A stretch of DNA of 64,000 bases from Jejuia sp047345485 (lineage in GTDB: Bacteria > Bacteroidota > Bacteroidia > Flavobacteriales > Flavobacteriaceae): contig NZ_JBLFEN010000007.1 of NCBI RefSeq assembly GCF_047345485.1, positions 62,001 through 126,000 of the forward strand, written 5' to 3'. The position numbers and the translations under genes were made by a program. Positions 10,103-18,015 of the stretch are shown piece by piece (position 1 is the stretch's first letter; each line of letters begins with the position of its first letter). Under the pieces are notes generated by a model. It was not told where the DNA came from. It saw only the letters and a list, made by a program, of their open reading frames with translations, and searched no databases.

Positions 10103-11434
10103 TTAGTGTGCAGATGTTGTTACTTTTATTATGTCTCCAGAAACTTTCTTAGACTTTATAAACAGTGTTAAAATTGCACTAATAATTAAAAGAACACCTG
10201 CAAATGTTATTGCCAAACGCGGATCGTTATTTAAAAAATGCTTTAAGATAAAACCAAAAGATAAGGTCTGTAAAATCATAGGTACTACAATCATCATATT
10301 AATAATACCCATATAAACACCATAACGCTCTTTTGGAATTTCTGACACGACCATTAGATAAGGAATTCCCATCATACTTGCCCACCCTATACCAAAGCCT
10401 GTAATAGCAAAAAATAGCAGGTTTTTATTTTCGATATTTGGAAAAACCAAAAACCCAACAGCTGCAATTATTAAGCAAAATGCATGTACGCGTTTTGGGC
10501 TGTATTTTTTTGCAAAACCTACTAATGCAAAAGCTACTAAAAATGTAACAACATTATACCAGCCATTTACCAAACCTGTCCAACTTACAGCCTCACTGTA
10601 AGCCACTTTATCATCTGGTGTGGCATTCCAAACAGAAAGGGCAACACTTTTTGAAGAGTTTTGCCAATAACAAAATAAAGCATACCACTGAAATAAATAT
10701 ACTAGAGCTAACTGCCACATTACTTTAGGCATGTCTTTTATGGCAACTATTATTTCTAACAAAGGCCCTATAACACTTTGCTTTACACTTTTTAATTTTG
10801 CTAATTCTTCTGGTGTTGGTGGAATCTCTTTAGTTTTACTAACACTCCATAAAATAGACGCTATTGAGCAAAATGCGCCTAGGAAAAAAGAAGCGTAAAC
10901 CCAAGTGGGTAATGCACCTGTCATCCCTACAAAAATTAATGGGAAAACGAAAAGCGACACGTTAGCTAACACTTGTCCTAAACCCGTAAAAAAGCTTTGC
11001 ATTTGAAAACCTGTTGGTTGCTGCTCATCATCTAATTTATCAGCAATTAAAGCCCTGTAAGGTTCCATAGCTGTATTATTACCAGCATCTAAAATCCAGA
11101 GTAACCCAGCTGCCATCCATAATGAACTACTAAAGGGAAATGCTAAAAGAGTAAGACTACACAAAATGGCTCCGATTAAAAAGAAAGGTTTTCGTCTACC
11201 AAAACGGGGGCTCCACGTTTTATCACTTAATGCACCAATAACAGGCTGCACCAACAACCCCGTTACTGGGCCAGCTAGGTGTAAAATTGGAATTTGATCT
11301 GGACTGGCACCCAAAAAATCATAAATTGGTGTAACTGCACTTTGCTGCAAACCAAAACTGTATTGAATACCAAAAAAACCAACATTCATATTTAATATTT
11401 GCCAAAAGGACAATTTTGGTTTAGCCATGTTCAT
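10103..11434 (-). CDS. SLC45/GPH-like MFS sugar:proton symporter (probable sucrose or alpha-glucoside importer)
   Basis: An inner-membrane transporter of 443 residues with about 12 hydrophobic segments. The cytoplasmic loop RFGRRKPFFLIGAILCS after TM2 and the TM4 segment ILDAGNNTAMEPYRALIADKL are typical of SLC45/plant-sucrose-carrier-like proteins. It would carry the intact disaccharide across the inner membrane after outer-membrane uptake by the TonB-dependent receptor of the same locus. Two Met codons two residues apart (11434 and 11428) can start it; the first leaves 1 bp after the upstream gene's stop, indicating tight coupling. Confidence 0.85.
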   Translation of the reverse strand: MNMAKPKLSFWQILNMNVGFFGIQYSFGLQQSAVTPIYDFLGASPDQIPILHLAGPVTGLLVQPVIGALSDKTWSPRFGRRKPFFLIGAILCSLTLLAFPFSSSLWMAAGLLWILDAGNNTAMEPYRALIADKLDDEQQPTGFQMQSFFTGLGQVLANVSLFVFPLIFVGMTGALPTWVYASFFLGAFCSIASILWSVSKTKEIPPTPEELAKLKSVKQSVIGPLLEIIVAIKDMPKVMWQLALVYLFQWYALFCYWQNSSKSVALSVWNATPDDKVAYSEAVSWTGLVNGWYNVVTFLVAFALVGFAKKYSPKRVHAFCLIIAAVGFLVFPNIENKNLLFFAITGFGIGWASMMGIPYLMVVSEIPKERYGVYMGIINMMIVVPMILQTLSFGFILKHFLNNDPRLAITFAGVLLIISAILTLFIKSKKVSGDIIKVTTSAH

Positions 11435-11435
11435 C

Positions 11436-11804
11436 TTATTTTTTTTTGGTTATTGCTTTCAAAAAGCCATCAAAATCCGCAGCATTATTCATAATTAATT
11501 TTCCGTACAAATCTATAATTGGAAGTGATATAGCATCAAGAGATATTCCAGACTTTTTCAACTTTACTACCATTTCGTTTTGCTTTTCTAGATTTACATC
11601 AACATCAAAATATTTAAACGCTATGTTGTTTTCTTTCAAAAATAATTTGGTGTCTACACAATAATGGCAGCTATCACTACCATACACAATTAGGTGGTTT
11701 CTATTAAACGTGTTAACAGTTTTAGTATCAATTTGTTTATCCTGACTAAATGCTACTTGACATAAAGCTAACATAAATACAATTAATATGATATGAGTAC
11801 GCAT
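11436..11804 (-). CDS. Exported glutaredoxin/thioredoxin-fold protein with CHYC motif
   Basis: A 122-residue protein with a cleavable signal peptide (HIILIVFMLALCQVAFSQ, residues 4-21), followed by a small redox domain. The strand-turn-helix VYGSDSCHYCVDTKLFLKE carries a CxxC centre (CHYC). The later SLPIIDLYG holds the cis-proline expected of the fold, so a periplasmic thiol-disulfide role is possible. No obvious extra domains. It lies between the receptor and the transporter genes and is separated from the receptor by a hairpin (11831-11866). Why a redox protein sits in a sugar operon is unknown. Family-level call is firm, function is not. Confidence 0.75.
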   Translation of the reverse strand: MRTHIILIVFMLALCQVAFSQDKQIDTKTVNTFNRNHLIVYGSDSCHYCVDTKLFLKENNIAFKYFDVDVNLEKQNEMVVKLKKSGISLDAISLPIIDLYGKLIMNNAADFDGFLKAITKKK

Positions 11805-11830
11805 GATTCATAATTTATTTTCCAATTTAA

Positions 11831-11866
11831 AAGAGTTGGCGCTTATATGTAATAAGTCCAACTCTT
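11831..11866 (-). terminator. Hairpin between receptor gene and downstream sugar-locus genes (terminator/attenuator candidate)
   Basis: AAGAGTTGG (11831-11839) pairs with CCAACTCTT (11858-11866), with an inner CTTAT/ATAAG pair. On the minus strand it is followed by TTTTAAATT. It lies 31 bp after the receptor stop. A partial terminator here would make the receptor more abundant than the catabolic genes behind it. Confidence 0.55.
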
Positions 11867-11896
11867 TCAGCAATAAACTCAAACTAAACTTAATTT

Positions 11897-14521
11897 TTAA
11901 AACTTATATTGTAGTGCTAGCGTTGTAGAACGACCACTGATAGATCTTGCTCTTACTAAACGGTTTGTACCAAAAGCACCATCACCATTTCCTTCAACCT
12001 CTGTAATACCAACTGTATCAAAAAGATTATTAACACTTAATACTAGAGAAAGTCCATCTGTTAAACCTGCTCTCCCAATTAAATTAAAGTAAGCATAGGC
12101 TGGCATTACTAAATCGTTATCATCCTGAGCAAAAGATTTTGTTGTACCAAGTATACTTAATGCAACACCATGCTGGGTATTATCTCCAAAATTATATGAT
12201 GGTGATAAGTTGTAAACTAAATCAGCTTGTCTTCTAGGTTTATTTCCTTGATTAACGCCACCATCTATTTCTGCTTTTGTCCAAGTAAAAGACCCATTAA
12301 AATTAAAATTATCACCAAAAGCAAGTGCCGTTTCTGCTTCTAAACCTATGGCTTTAAATGGATTTCCAACAGATCTGTTAAGCTCATTACTTAAACCTTC
12401 ATCTGTATTACTCATAAATCCAGTAAGGTTAAGAACACCATTATTTAATCTTTTTTTGAAACCAACCTCTAATTGCGATACCTCATCGAACTGAACATCT
12501 GCTCTACCATCTGTACCATAATTATTTCTATCTGCAGCTCTCCCTGACGCACCAGAACTATATCTTGCAAATACAGCAGAGCCTTGATTTAATTTGTAGT
12601 TTAAACCAGCAGAATAAGATATAAAATTATAATTATCATTAATTATTTGACCTGCTGCTCCGGAGATAATAGGTACCACTTGCTCAATCCCTTCAATAGT
12701 GCCATTACCATTGTAATCGAATGTATCTTGGCTTGAAGGCCCACTTGCAATTGTACCGTTTACATTAACATTTTCAAAACGAACACTTCCATCAAAGTTT
12801 AATTTTTCGGTAATCGCAGCATCTACACCTAAATAAGGAGAGTTTACATTATGTACCGTGTTGTATCTTCGTTGACAGCAGTTACCCCATACTGGCGTGC
12901 CGTAAGAATATTGACCGTTTCTTGAAAAACCATCAAAATCAACTAATCTTGCTTCACCACCACCTTTAACTTCTGAAATAAATGAGCTCCACTGCCATCC
13001 TATTTTTGTGTTTTGAGTTGCAGTAAATAAACCAGCGGTTACTCCAAAATTATCGCTTAATTTTTTAGAAATCTTTACGTCGCTGAAAAAGTTACTTAAA
13101 TCGTCTATGGTTACATCAAACATATGAATAATTTGGGCTAGTCCGTTAGAAGGGTTAAAAGCCTCTCTATCTCCATCAGAATACACTAATGGTCCTGTAG
13201 CGTTTGACGCATCTCTTGCAATTGTTTCAATTTCTTCAACTGTGCCAACAGCAGCTGTAAATGGAGATACCCATTCGCCACTATTGTTGGAGTAACGTGC
13301 TTTTCCAGCTATTTTCCAATCGTTACCTAAATCAAAAGAAAATTCAGCACCTAAAGATTGAGATACAGGATTATTACCGTTTCTTACGTCGTTTACGTGT
13401 CTTCCACCATCAAAAGGATTAGTTCCAGCGCTTTGTTGTAAAAATGCAGAATGTTGGGAATCACTTGTAATATCAAAACCTGGTAAGTTAGAGTATGTTG
13501 GGTCATCATTATTTCCTTCTAATAACATAGGCATTGGCAAATACATTACAGATCTATCGTTTAATAGTTTTGCATAAACACGTACATAACCAGTATCAAA
13601 CCTTTTAGTAAGGTTAGCTTTAAATTGTCCACCTTTATTGCCTTGATATCCTATTTCTCTCGGGCCTTCACCTGTTCTAATAAAACCACCAAAGTGATAA
13701 GATAATCCATTTTCTAATGGTGCTCCATATTCAAAATCCAATCGGCTAGTTTGATAATCCAAACCAAAAGTAGTTCCTAAAGAACCACCCTCAGTAGCAC
13801 CAGTTTTGCTAATCATATTAATGATACCAGCTGGACCATTTGAGGTTTGAGTTGATGCTGAACCTCCTCTAATAGCTTCAACTCTACCTACATTAGAATC
13901 TATTCTTAAAAAGTTATCGGCATTTCCAAAAGATGTATCTCCAAACAAGTTTAATGGTAAACCATCTTCTTGAATTTGAAAGTATCTTGAACCTCCCGAT
14001 GAAATTGGAACACCACGTACGTTAAAGTTAGCATTACCTTCACCACCTGAAGATTCTGCTCTTATACCTGGTATGTTTCTAAATAGCTCTCCGGTACTTC
14101 TTGGTGATGCTTGCTCTATTAGCTTAATATCCATAGTAGAAACGGATACACTAGATTCAATTTTAGATTTTGGATTAACAACCCCTGTAACAATTACCTG
14201 ATCTAAAGATTGCGCATCTTCTTTCATCGTTATATTAATGGTAATATCTGCATCTTGAATAGTAATATTTTGTACAAACTTAGCATAGCCAAGAAAGGTA
14301 GCTGCAAGTTTATAATCGCCTTTTTCTACATTGTCAATAGTGTAATTACCATCAAAATCTGTAACAGCACCTTGAGTTGTTCCTTCTAAGATAACATTTA
14401 CACCTGGTAAGGGTATACCTGTTTCATCTTTAACGTTTCCTGATATTGATTGTGCCATAATTGCACTTGTTGACAACAACATCAATACTAATAAAAACGC
14501 ACTTTTTTTAATTGCATTCAT
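11897..14521 (-). CDS. TonB-dependent receptor with N-terminal carboxypeptidase-regulatory-like domain (probable sugar uptake)
   Basis: An outer-membrane active-transport barrel of 874 residues. The signal peptide ends at about residue 24 (LLSTSAIMAQ). A CarboxypepD_reg-like domain follows (ISGNVKDETGIPLPGVNVIL through about residue 105), then a plug domain (about 115-240) containing NFNVRGVPI and GPAGIINMISKTG. The rest is beta-barrel, closing with ALQYKF and its terminal Phe. There is no SusD-like lipoprotein gene beside it, so it is not a standard SusCD pair. First gene of the minus-strand sugar locus, with LacI-type operators upstream at 14611-14646. Confidence 0.92.
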   Translation of the reverse strand: MNAIKKSAFLLVLMLLSTSAIMAQSISGNVKDETGIPLPGVNVILEGTTQGAVTDFDGNYTIDNVEKGDYKLAATFLGYAKFVQNITIQDADITINITMKEDAQSLDQVIVTGVVNPKSKIESSVSVSTMDIKLIEQASPRSTGELFRNIPGIRAESSGGEGNANFNVRGVPISSGGSRYFQIQEDGLPLNLFGDTSFGNADNFLRIDSNVGRVEAIRGGSASTQTSNGPAGIINMISKTGATEGGSLGTTFGLDYQTSRLDFEYGAPLENGLSYHFGGFIRTGEGPREIGYQGNKGGQFKANLTKRFDTGYVRVYAKLLNDRSVMYLPMPMLLEGNNDDPTYSNLPGFDITSDSQHSAFLQQSAGTNPFDGGRHVNDVRNGNNPVSQSLGAEFSFDLGNDWKIAGKARYSNNSGEWVSPFTAAVGTVEEIETIARDASNATGPLVYSDGDREAFNPSNGLAQIIHMFDVTIDDLSNFFSDVKISKKLSDNFGVTAGLFTATQNTKIGWQWSSFISEVKGGGEARLVDFDGFSRNGQYSYGTPVWGNCCQRRYNTVHNVNSPYLGVDAAITEKLNFDGSVRFENVNVNGTIASGPSSQDTFDYNGNGTIEGIEQVVPIISGAAGQIINDNYNFISYSAGLNYKLNQGSAVFARYSSGASGRAADRNNYGTDGRADVQFDEVSQLEVGFKKRLNNGVLNLTGFMSNTDEGLSNELNRSVGNPFKAIGLEAETALAFGDNFNFNGSFTWTKAEIDGGVNQGNKPRRQADLVYNLSPSYNFGDNTQHGVALSILGTTKSFAQDDNDLVMPAYAYFNLIGRAGLTDGLSLVLSVNNLFDTVGITEVEGNGDGAFGTNRLVRARSISGRSTTLALQYKF

Positions 14522-14568
14522 TTTTTGTCTTTTTTAGTTATTCGATAAATTAATCAGTTAATTTTTAT

Positions 14569-14576
14569 CAAATCTA
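14569..14576 (-). promoter_or_regulatory. Predicted -7 box of the receptor / sugar operon
   Basis: Minus-strand TAGATTTG, a full match to TAnnTTTG, 47 bp upstream of the receptor ATG. No clear -33 TTG at the usual distance. The twin operators lie about 35 bp further upstream of this box. Confidence 0.5.
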
Positions 14577-14610
14577 TATTTATTAGCAACTCATTTTATG
14601 TTTTTATTAA

Positions 14611-14626
14611 TCGAAAACGTTTTCGA
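14611..14626. promoter_or_regulatory. LacI-family operator, site 1 (receptor-proximal)
   Basis: TCGAAAACGTTTTCGA is a perfect 16-bp palindrome with the central CG typical of LacI/GalR-family operators. It lies between the divergent lacI-type regulator and the sugar operon. The same 14-bp core recurs 21 bp away. Confidence 0.85.
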
Positions 14627-14632
14627 AAGCAA

Positions 14633-14646
14633 CGAAAACGTTTTCG
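14633..14646. promoter_or_regulatory. LacI-family operator, site 2 (regulator-proximal)
   Basis: CGAAAACGTTTTCG is a perfect 14-bp palindrome identical to the core of site 1 (14612-14625). Its start is exactly 21 bp, two helical turns, from the first core. It overlaps the -33 area expected for the regulator's own promoter (a TACTTTAG box lies at 14662-14669), suggesting autoregulation. Confidence 0.85.
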
Positions 14647-14661
14647 ATTTTATTTTTTTCT

Positions 14662-14669
14662 TACTTTAG
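14662..14669 (+). promoter_or_regulatory. Predicted -7 box of the LacI-family regulator
   Basis: TACTTTAG matches 7 of 8 positions of TAnnTTTG, 23 bp before the regulator ATG. Operator site 2 ends 15 bp upstream. Confidence 0.4.
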
Positions 14670-14692
14670 CTATCCTAAAACTGCCTTTACTA

Positions 14693-15721
14693 ATGAAAAT
14701 TGTTACACTAAAAGATATTGCGGAACAACTAAATATTTCTATAACAACTGTTTCAAAAGCATTAAAGGACTACCCTGATGTAAGTAAAAAAACGAAACTA
14801 CAAGTTAAAGAACTTGCAAAAACACTTAATTATAAACCAAATGCTTTTGCAGTTAACTTAAGAACAAAAGAATCAAAAACTATTGGTTTAATTATCCCTG
14901 TAATTGTTCACCATTTCTTTTCAAATGTCATTAAAGGTATTATTTCACAAGCTGAAAAAAAAGGGTATTTGGTTATTATTCTTCAGTCTGACGAGTCTTA
15001 TAAATTAGAAAAAAAACAAGTAGAATTACTTTTAAGTCAGCGAGTTGATGGTATTATCATATCACTTGCTAATGGAACCGCAAAATTTGATCATTTAAAC
15101 GAAATTATTGCTCAAGAAAAACCTTTAGTAATGTTTGATAAAATTGCTAAGGTTGTTAAATGTTCTAAAATTATTATTGATGACCGAAAGGCGGCTTACA
15201 TAGCTACACAACACTTAATTGATGTAGGCTGTAAACGTATTGCTCATTTTAGAGGCGCCCTATTGCCACAAAATTCTATAGATAGATTTCTAGGTTATAA
15301 AAAGGCTTTATTGGATAATAATTTACCTTACGATCCATCTCTAGTATATATTTGTGAATGTGGAGACATGAGTTTTGAAGAAGGTAAAAAAAACGCAAGA
15401 CAATTACTAAAAGATCATGACGACATAGATGGTATTTTTATTAATACGGACTTGGTAGCGATAGGCGCTATGACTGAATTACAACAAATGGGTGTAAAAA
15501 TTCCAGAAGAAATTAGCATAGTTGGATTTAGTAACTGGTTTATGTCTTCGGTAATTTCCCCAAGTCTTACAACCATAAATCAACCAGGATTTGAAATGGG
15601 TAAAGCTGCATTTAAACAACTTTTTAAGGAGATTAAAGCAGGAAAAAAAAGCAAACCTTTTACGCATAAAACTATACTATTAGATACAGATTTGGTTGTT
15701 AGGGCGTCTACAAAAAAATAA
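14693..15721 (+). CDS. LacI/GalR-family transcriptional regulator of the sugar locus
   Basis: A 342-residue sugar-responsive DNA-binding protein. The N-terminal helix-turn-helix is VTLKDIAEQLNISITTVSKALKD, followed by the hinge-helix region (LAKTLNYKPNAFAVNLRT). From residue ~65 it has a periplasmic-binding-protein-like effector domain (TIGLIIPVIVHHFFSNVIKGI, GIFINTDLVAIGAMTELQQMG). It is divergent from the sugar operon, and the intergenic region holds two canonical LacI-type palindromes. The likely effector is a sugar or sugar phosphate of the encoded pathway; whether it represses or activates cannot be read from the sequence. Confidence 0.92.
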   Translation: MKIVTLKDIAEQLNISITTVSKALKDYPDVSKKTKLQVKELAKTLNYKPNAFAVNLRTKESKTIGLIIPVIVHHFFSNVIKGIISQAEKKGYLVIILQSDESYKLEKKQVELLLSQRVDGIIISLANGTAKFDHLNEIIAQEKPLVMFDKIAKVVKCSKIIIDDRKAAYIATQHLIDVGCKRIAHFRGALLPQNSIDRFLGYKKALLDNNLPYDPSLVYICECGDMSFEEGKKNARQLLKDHDDIDGIFINTDLVAIGAMTELQQMGVKIPEEISIVGFSNWFMSSVISPSLTTINQPGFEMGKAAFKQLFKEIKAGKKSKPFTHKTILLDTDLVVRASTKK

Positions 15722-15726
15722 CTTTT

Positions 15727-16653
15727 TTACTTTTCTAAAAATTTGATATTTCTTTTTAATCCCGAAAACTTAGTGCGTTTTACAGCAGATTTTTTAAACA
15801 CCTTCTTAAATGTATCTTCTGTAATCTCTTCCCAATCCTTTTTTGTTATTGATAGTAATTCTGGTTGCGGATTAAACAATGGCTCATTATGCGCTTTGGA
15901 AAAGCGATTCCAAGGGCATACATCTTGACACACATCGCAACCAAACATCCAATCATCAAATTTTCCTTTAAATTCTGAAGGGATATTTTCTTTTAATTCG
16001 ATTGTAAAATAGGAGATACACTTACTGCCATCTACTACATAAGGTTCCGTAATGGCTTCTGTGGGGCAAGCATCTATACATGCTGTACATGTACCACAAT
16101 GATCGGTTACTGGGGTATCATAGTCTAACTCTAAATCGATAATTAATTCTGCTATAAAATAAAACGAACCTACTTGTTGGGTTAATAAATTGCTGTGTTT
16201 ACCCATCCAACCTAAACCAGACTTTGCAGCCCAAGCTTTATCTAAAACTGGTGCAGAATCTACAAAAGCACGTCCGTTAACGTCGCCTATTTCATCTTGA
16301 ATAAAATGTAAAAGTGATTTTAATTTATCTTTTATAACAAAATGATAATCTGTACCATACGCATATTTAGAGAGCTTATAACTTTCTGTGTTTTGAACTT
16401 CCGAGGGAAAATAATTTAATATTAATGATACTACACTTTTTGAACCTTCCACCAGTAAAGTTGGGTCTAAACGTTTATCAAAATGATTTTCCATATAGCG
16501 CATTTCTCCATGCATATTTTGGTTTAGCCATTTTTCAAGGCGTGGGGCTTCTTGCTCTAAAAATTCGGCTTTACTTATACCACAAGATAAAAACCCAAGC
16601 CGTTTTGCTTCGGTTTTTATGTGTTCTGCGTATTTTGATTTGTTATCAATCAC
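15727..16653 (-). CDS. queG: Epoxyqueuosine reductase QueG
   Basis: QueG performs the last step of queuosine synthesis, reducing epoxyqueuosine in tRNA with cobalamin and two 4Fe-4S clusters. The 308-residue length fits the short form without a HEAT-like tail. Cluster motifs are CGTCTACIDACPTEAI (around residues 190-205) and CDVCQDVCPWN (around 240-250). FVDSAPVLDKAWAAKSGLGWMGK is the family signature. The start is GTG at 16653, overlapping the P450 stop by four bases (GTGA), so translation is probably coupled. Its end converges on the lacI-type gene with only 5 bp between stops. Confidence 0.95.
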   Translation of the reverse strand: MIDNKSKYAEHIKTEAKRLGFLSCGISKAEFLEQEAPRLEKWLNQNMHGEMRYMENHFDKRLDPTLLVEGSKSVVSLILNYFPSEVQNTESYKLSKYAYGTDYHFVIKDKLKSLLHFIQDEIGDVNGRAFVDSAPVLDKAWAAKSGLGWMGKHSNLLTQQVGSFYFIAELIIDLELDYDTPVTDHCGTCTACIDACPTEAITEPYVVDGSKCISYFTIELKENIPSEFKGKFDDWMFGCDVCQDVCPWNRFSKAHNEPLFNPQPELLSITKKDWEEITEDTFKKVFKKSAVKRTKFSGLKRNIKFLEK

Positions 16654-17981
16654 CGTTTTTTAAAACTTAATATGGCATTTTTAGGCCTTAGTGTTATTAG
16701 TGGCGTAATTTCTATAGTATCAAAATGCGGATAAATTTTATAGTATTTTATAAGTTCGTGAAGCGCAATAATCATCTCGAACATAGCAAAGTTATTACCA
16801 ATACATTTTCTTGGACCTGCACCAAATGGAAAGTAATGAGAAGAGAACTTTCTACTACCGTCTTTAAAGCGTTCTGGTAAAAATGCTTCTGGTTCGTTCC
16901 ACAAATCTGGATGCCTATGCATTTCGTAAACAGAGAATAAAATATTTTCATCTGGTTTAAAATGCATACCATTGCAGGTATCTTCGTTAATGCTTTCACG
17001 ATCTATAAAGTATGCTGGCGGATATAATCGCATAGCTTCTTCTATTACAGACTGCGTTATTTTTGAAGTGGTAAGCATTGTCATTACATCATCTGTTTCA
17101 TTTTCAATAGTTGTAATTTCTTCAAAAATCTTATCCTGCCATTCGGGATGTTTTGCTAATAATTGACACATAAACGTCAAGGCATTGGCGGTAGTTTCGT
17201 GACCAGCAGTAAATAATATTAAAATTTCATCAATAAGCTGTTTTTCTTCCATGGCAGTACCATCGTCATATTTGGCATCCAACAACATATCCAATAAATC
17301 GTCGGCCCGTTTACCCGATGCCCGCCTTTTATTTACAATACCTTTTAAAATAACTCTGGCTTCTAGAGTTAAGTCTGTATGTTTTTTAATTTTCCCACTA
17401 GCTACAAACCACCAACCGAGATAAGGTTGTCGTAATTCTCTAACCATCATACGTTGTGCAGCTTCGGTAATATATTGTAAGCGATTAATATCTTCTTGAT
17501 TTACAGCACTACTAAACAATGATTTTACAACAGTTTGAAATGCTAAATCATTAAACATAGGGAACACATCTGTAACTATTTCTGGTTGTATTTTGTTGTA
17601 TTCTAATACTACTGCACTTTTGATAGACTCTAAAAGGTTTTCTAATTGTTTTTTATGAAATGCGGGTTGAATGAGACGTCGTTGCGTACGCCAATGTTCG
17701 CCTTCTGCAGTTAACAAACCCTTGCCTACATATTTGGCTAAATCTTTAGTTTGAATTTTAGATTTTCGATAGTTTTTTTGATTTTTTTGTAAAACATATT
17801 CCGCTAAAGCCGCATCTCTTGAGAAAAGCACACTGTTATTTAATCCTATTTTTAATCGAAATGTATCGCCTAACGTTTTAAAATTCTGAAGATGAAATGG
17901 TAGCGGGTTTTGAAGAATTTCTAAAGAATGTTTTAGAAATGCTTTTAATGGCACTGTAGCTATTTTTTTTTGTTTTGGCAT
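16650..17981 (-). CDS. Cytochrome P450
   Basis: A haem-thiolate monooxygenase of 443 residues. The haem-binding signature FPFGAGPRKCIGNNFAMFE places the thiolate at Cys393. The I-helix oxygen-activation motif is AGHETT and the K-helix ExxR is EEAMRLYPP. A C-helix WRTQRRLIQPAFH is also present. No transmembrane anchor or fused reductase, so a separate ferredoxin/reductase is needed and none is encoded nearby. Substrate is unknown; the sequence resembles the fatty-acid/CYP4-like bacterial branch, which is only an impression. It lies between ruvB (34 bp upstream) and queG (4-bp overlap). Confidence 0.93.
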   Translation of the reverse strand: MPKQKKIATVPLKAFLKHSLEILQNPLPFHLQNFKTLGDTFRLKIGLNNSVLFSRDAALAEYVLQKNQKNYRKSKIQTKDLAKYVGKGLLTAEGEHWRTQRRLIQPAFHKKQLENLLESIKSAVVLEYNKIQPEIVTDVFPMFNDLAFQTVVKSLFSSAVNQEDINRLQYITEAAQRMMVRELRQPYLGWWFVASGKIKKHTDLTLEARVILKGIVNKRRASGKRADDLLDMLLDAKYDDGTAMEEKQLIDEILILFTAGHETTANALTFMCQLLAKHPEWQDKIFEEITTIENETDDVMTMLTTSKITQSVIEEAMRLYPPAYFIDRESINEDTCNGMHFKPDENILFSVYEMHRHPDLWNEPEAFLPERFKDGSRKFSSHYFPFGAGPRKCIGNNFAMFEMIIALHELIKYYKIYPHFDTIEITPLITLRPKNAILSFKKR

Positions 17982-18015
17982 AAATAATTTCGGTTTTGAA
18001 TTTATTTAAAATCCA

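Noticed and set aside
11897..14521. Receptor labelled SusC
   Set aside because: No SusD gene adjoins it, so a SusCD complex is not supported.
14611..14646. Palindromes considered as a terminator
   Set aside because: They lie between divergent promoters, not after genes, and have the central CG form of LacI-family operators.
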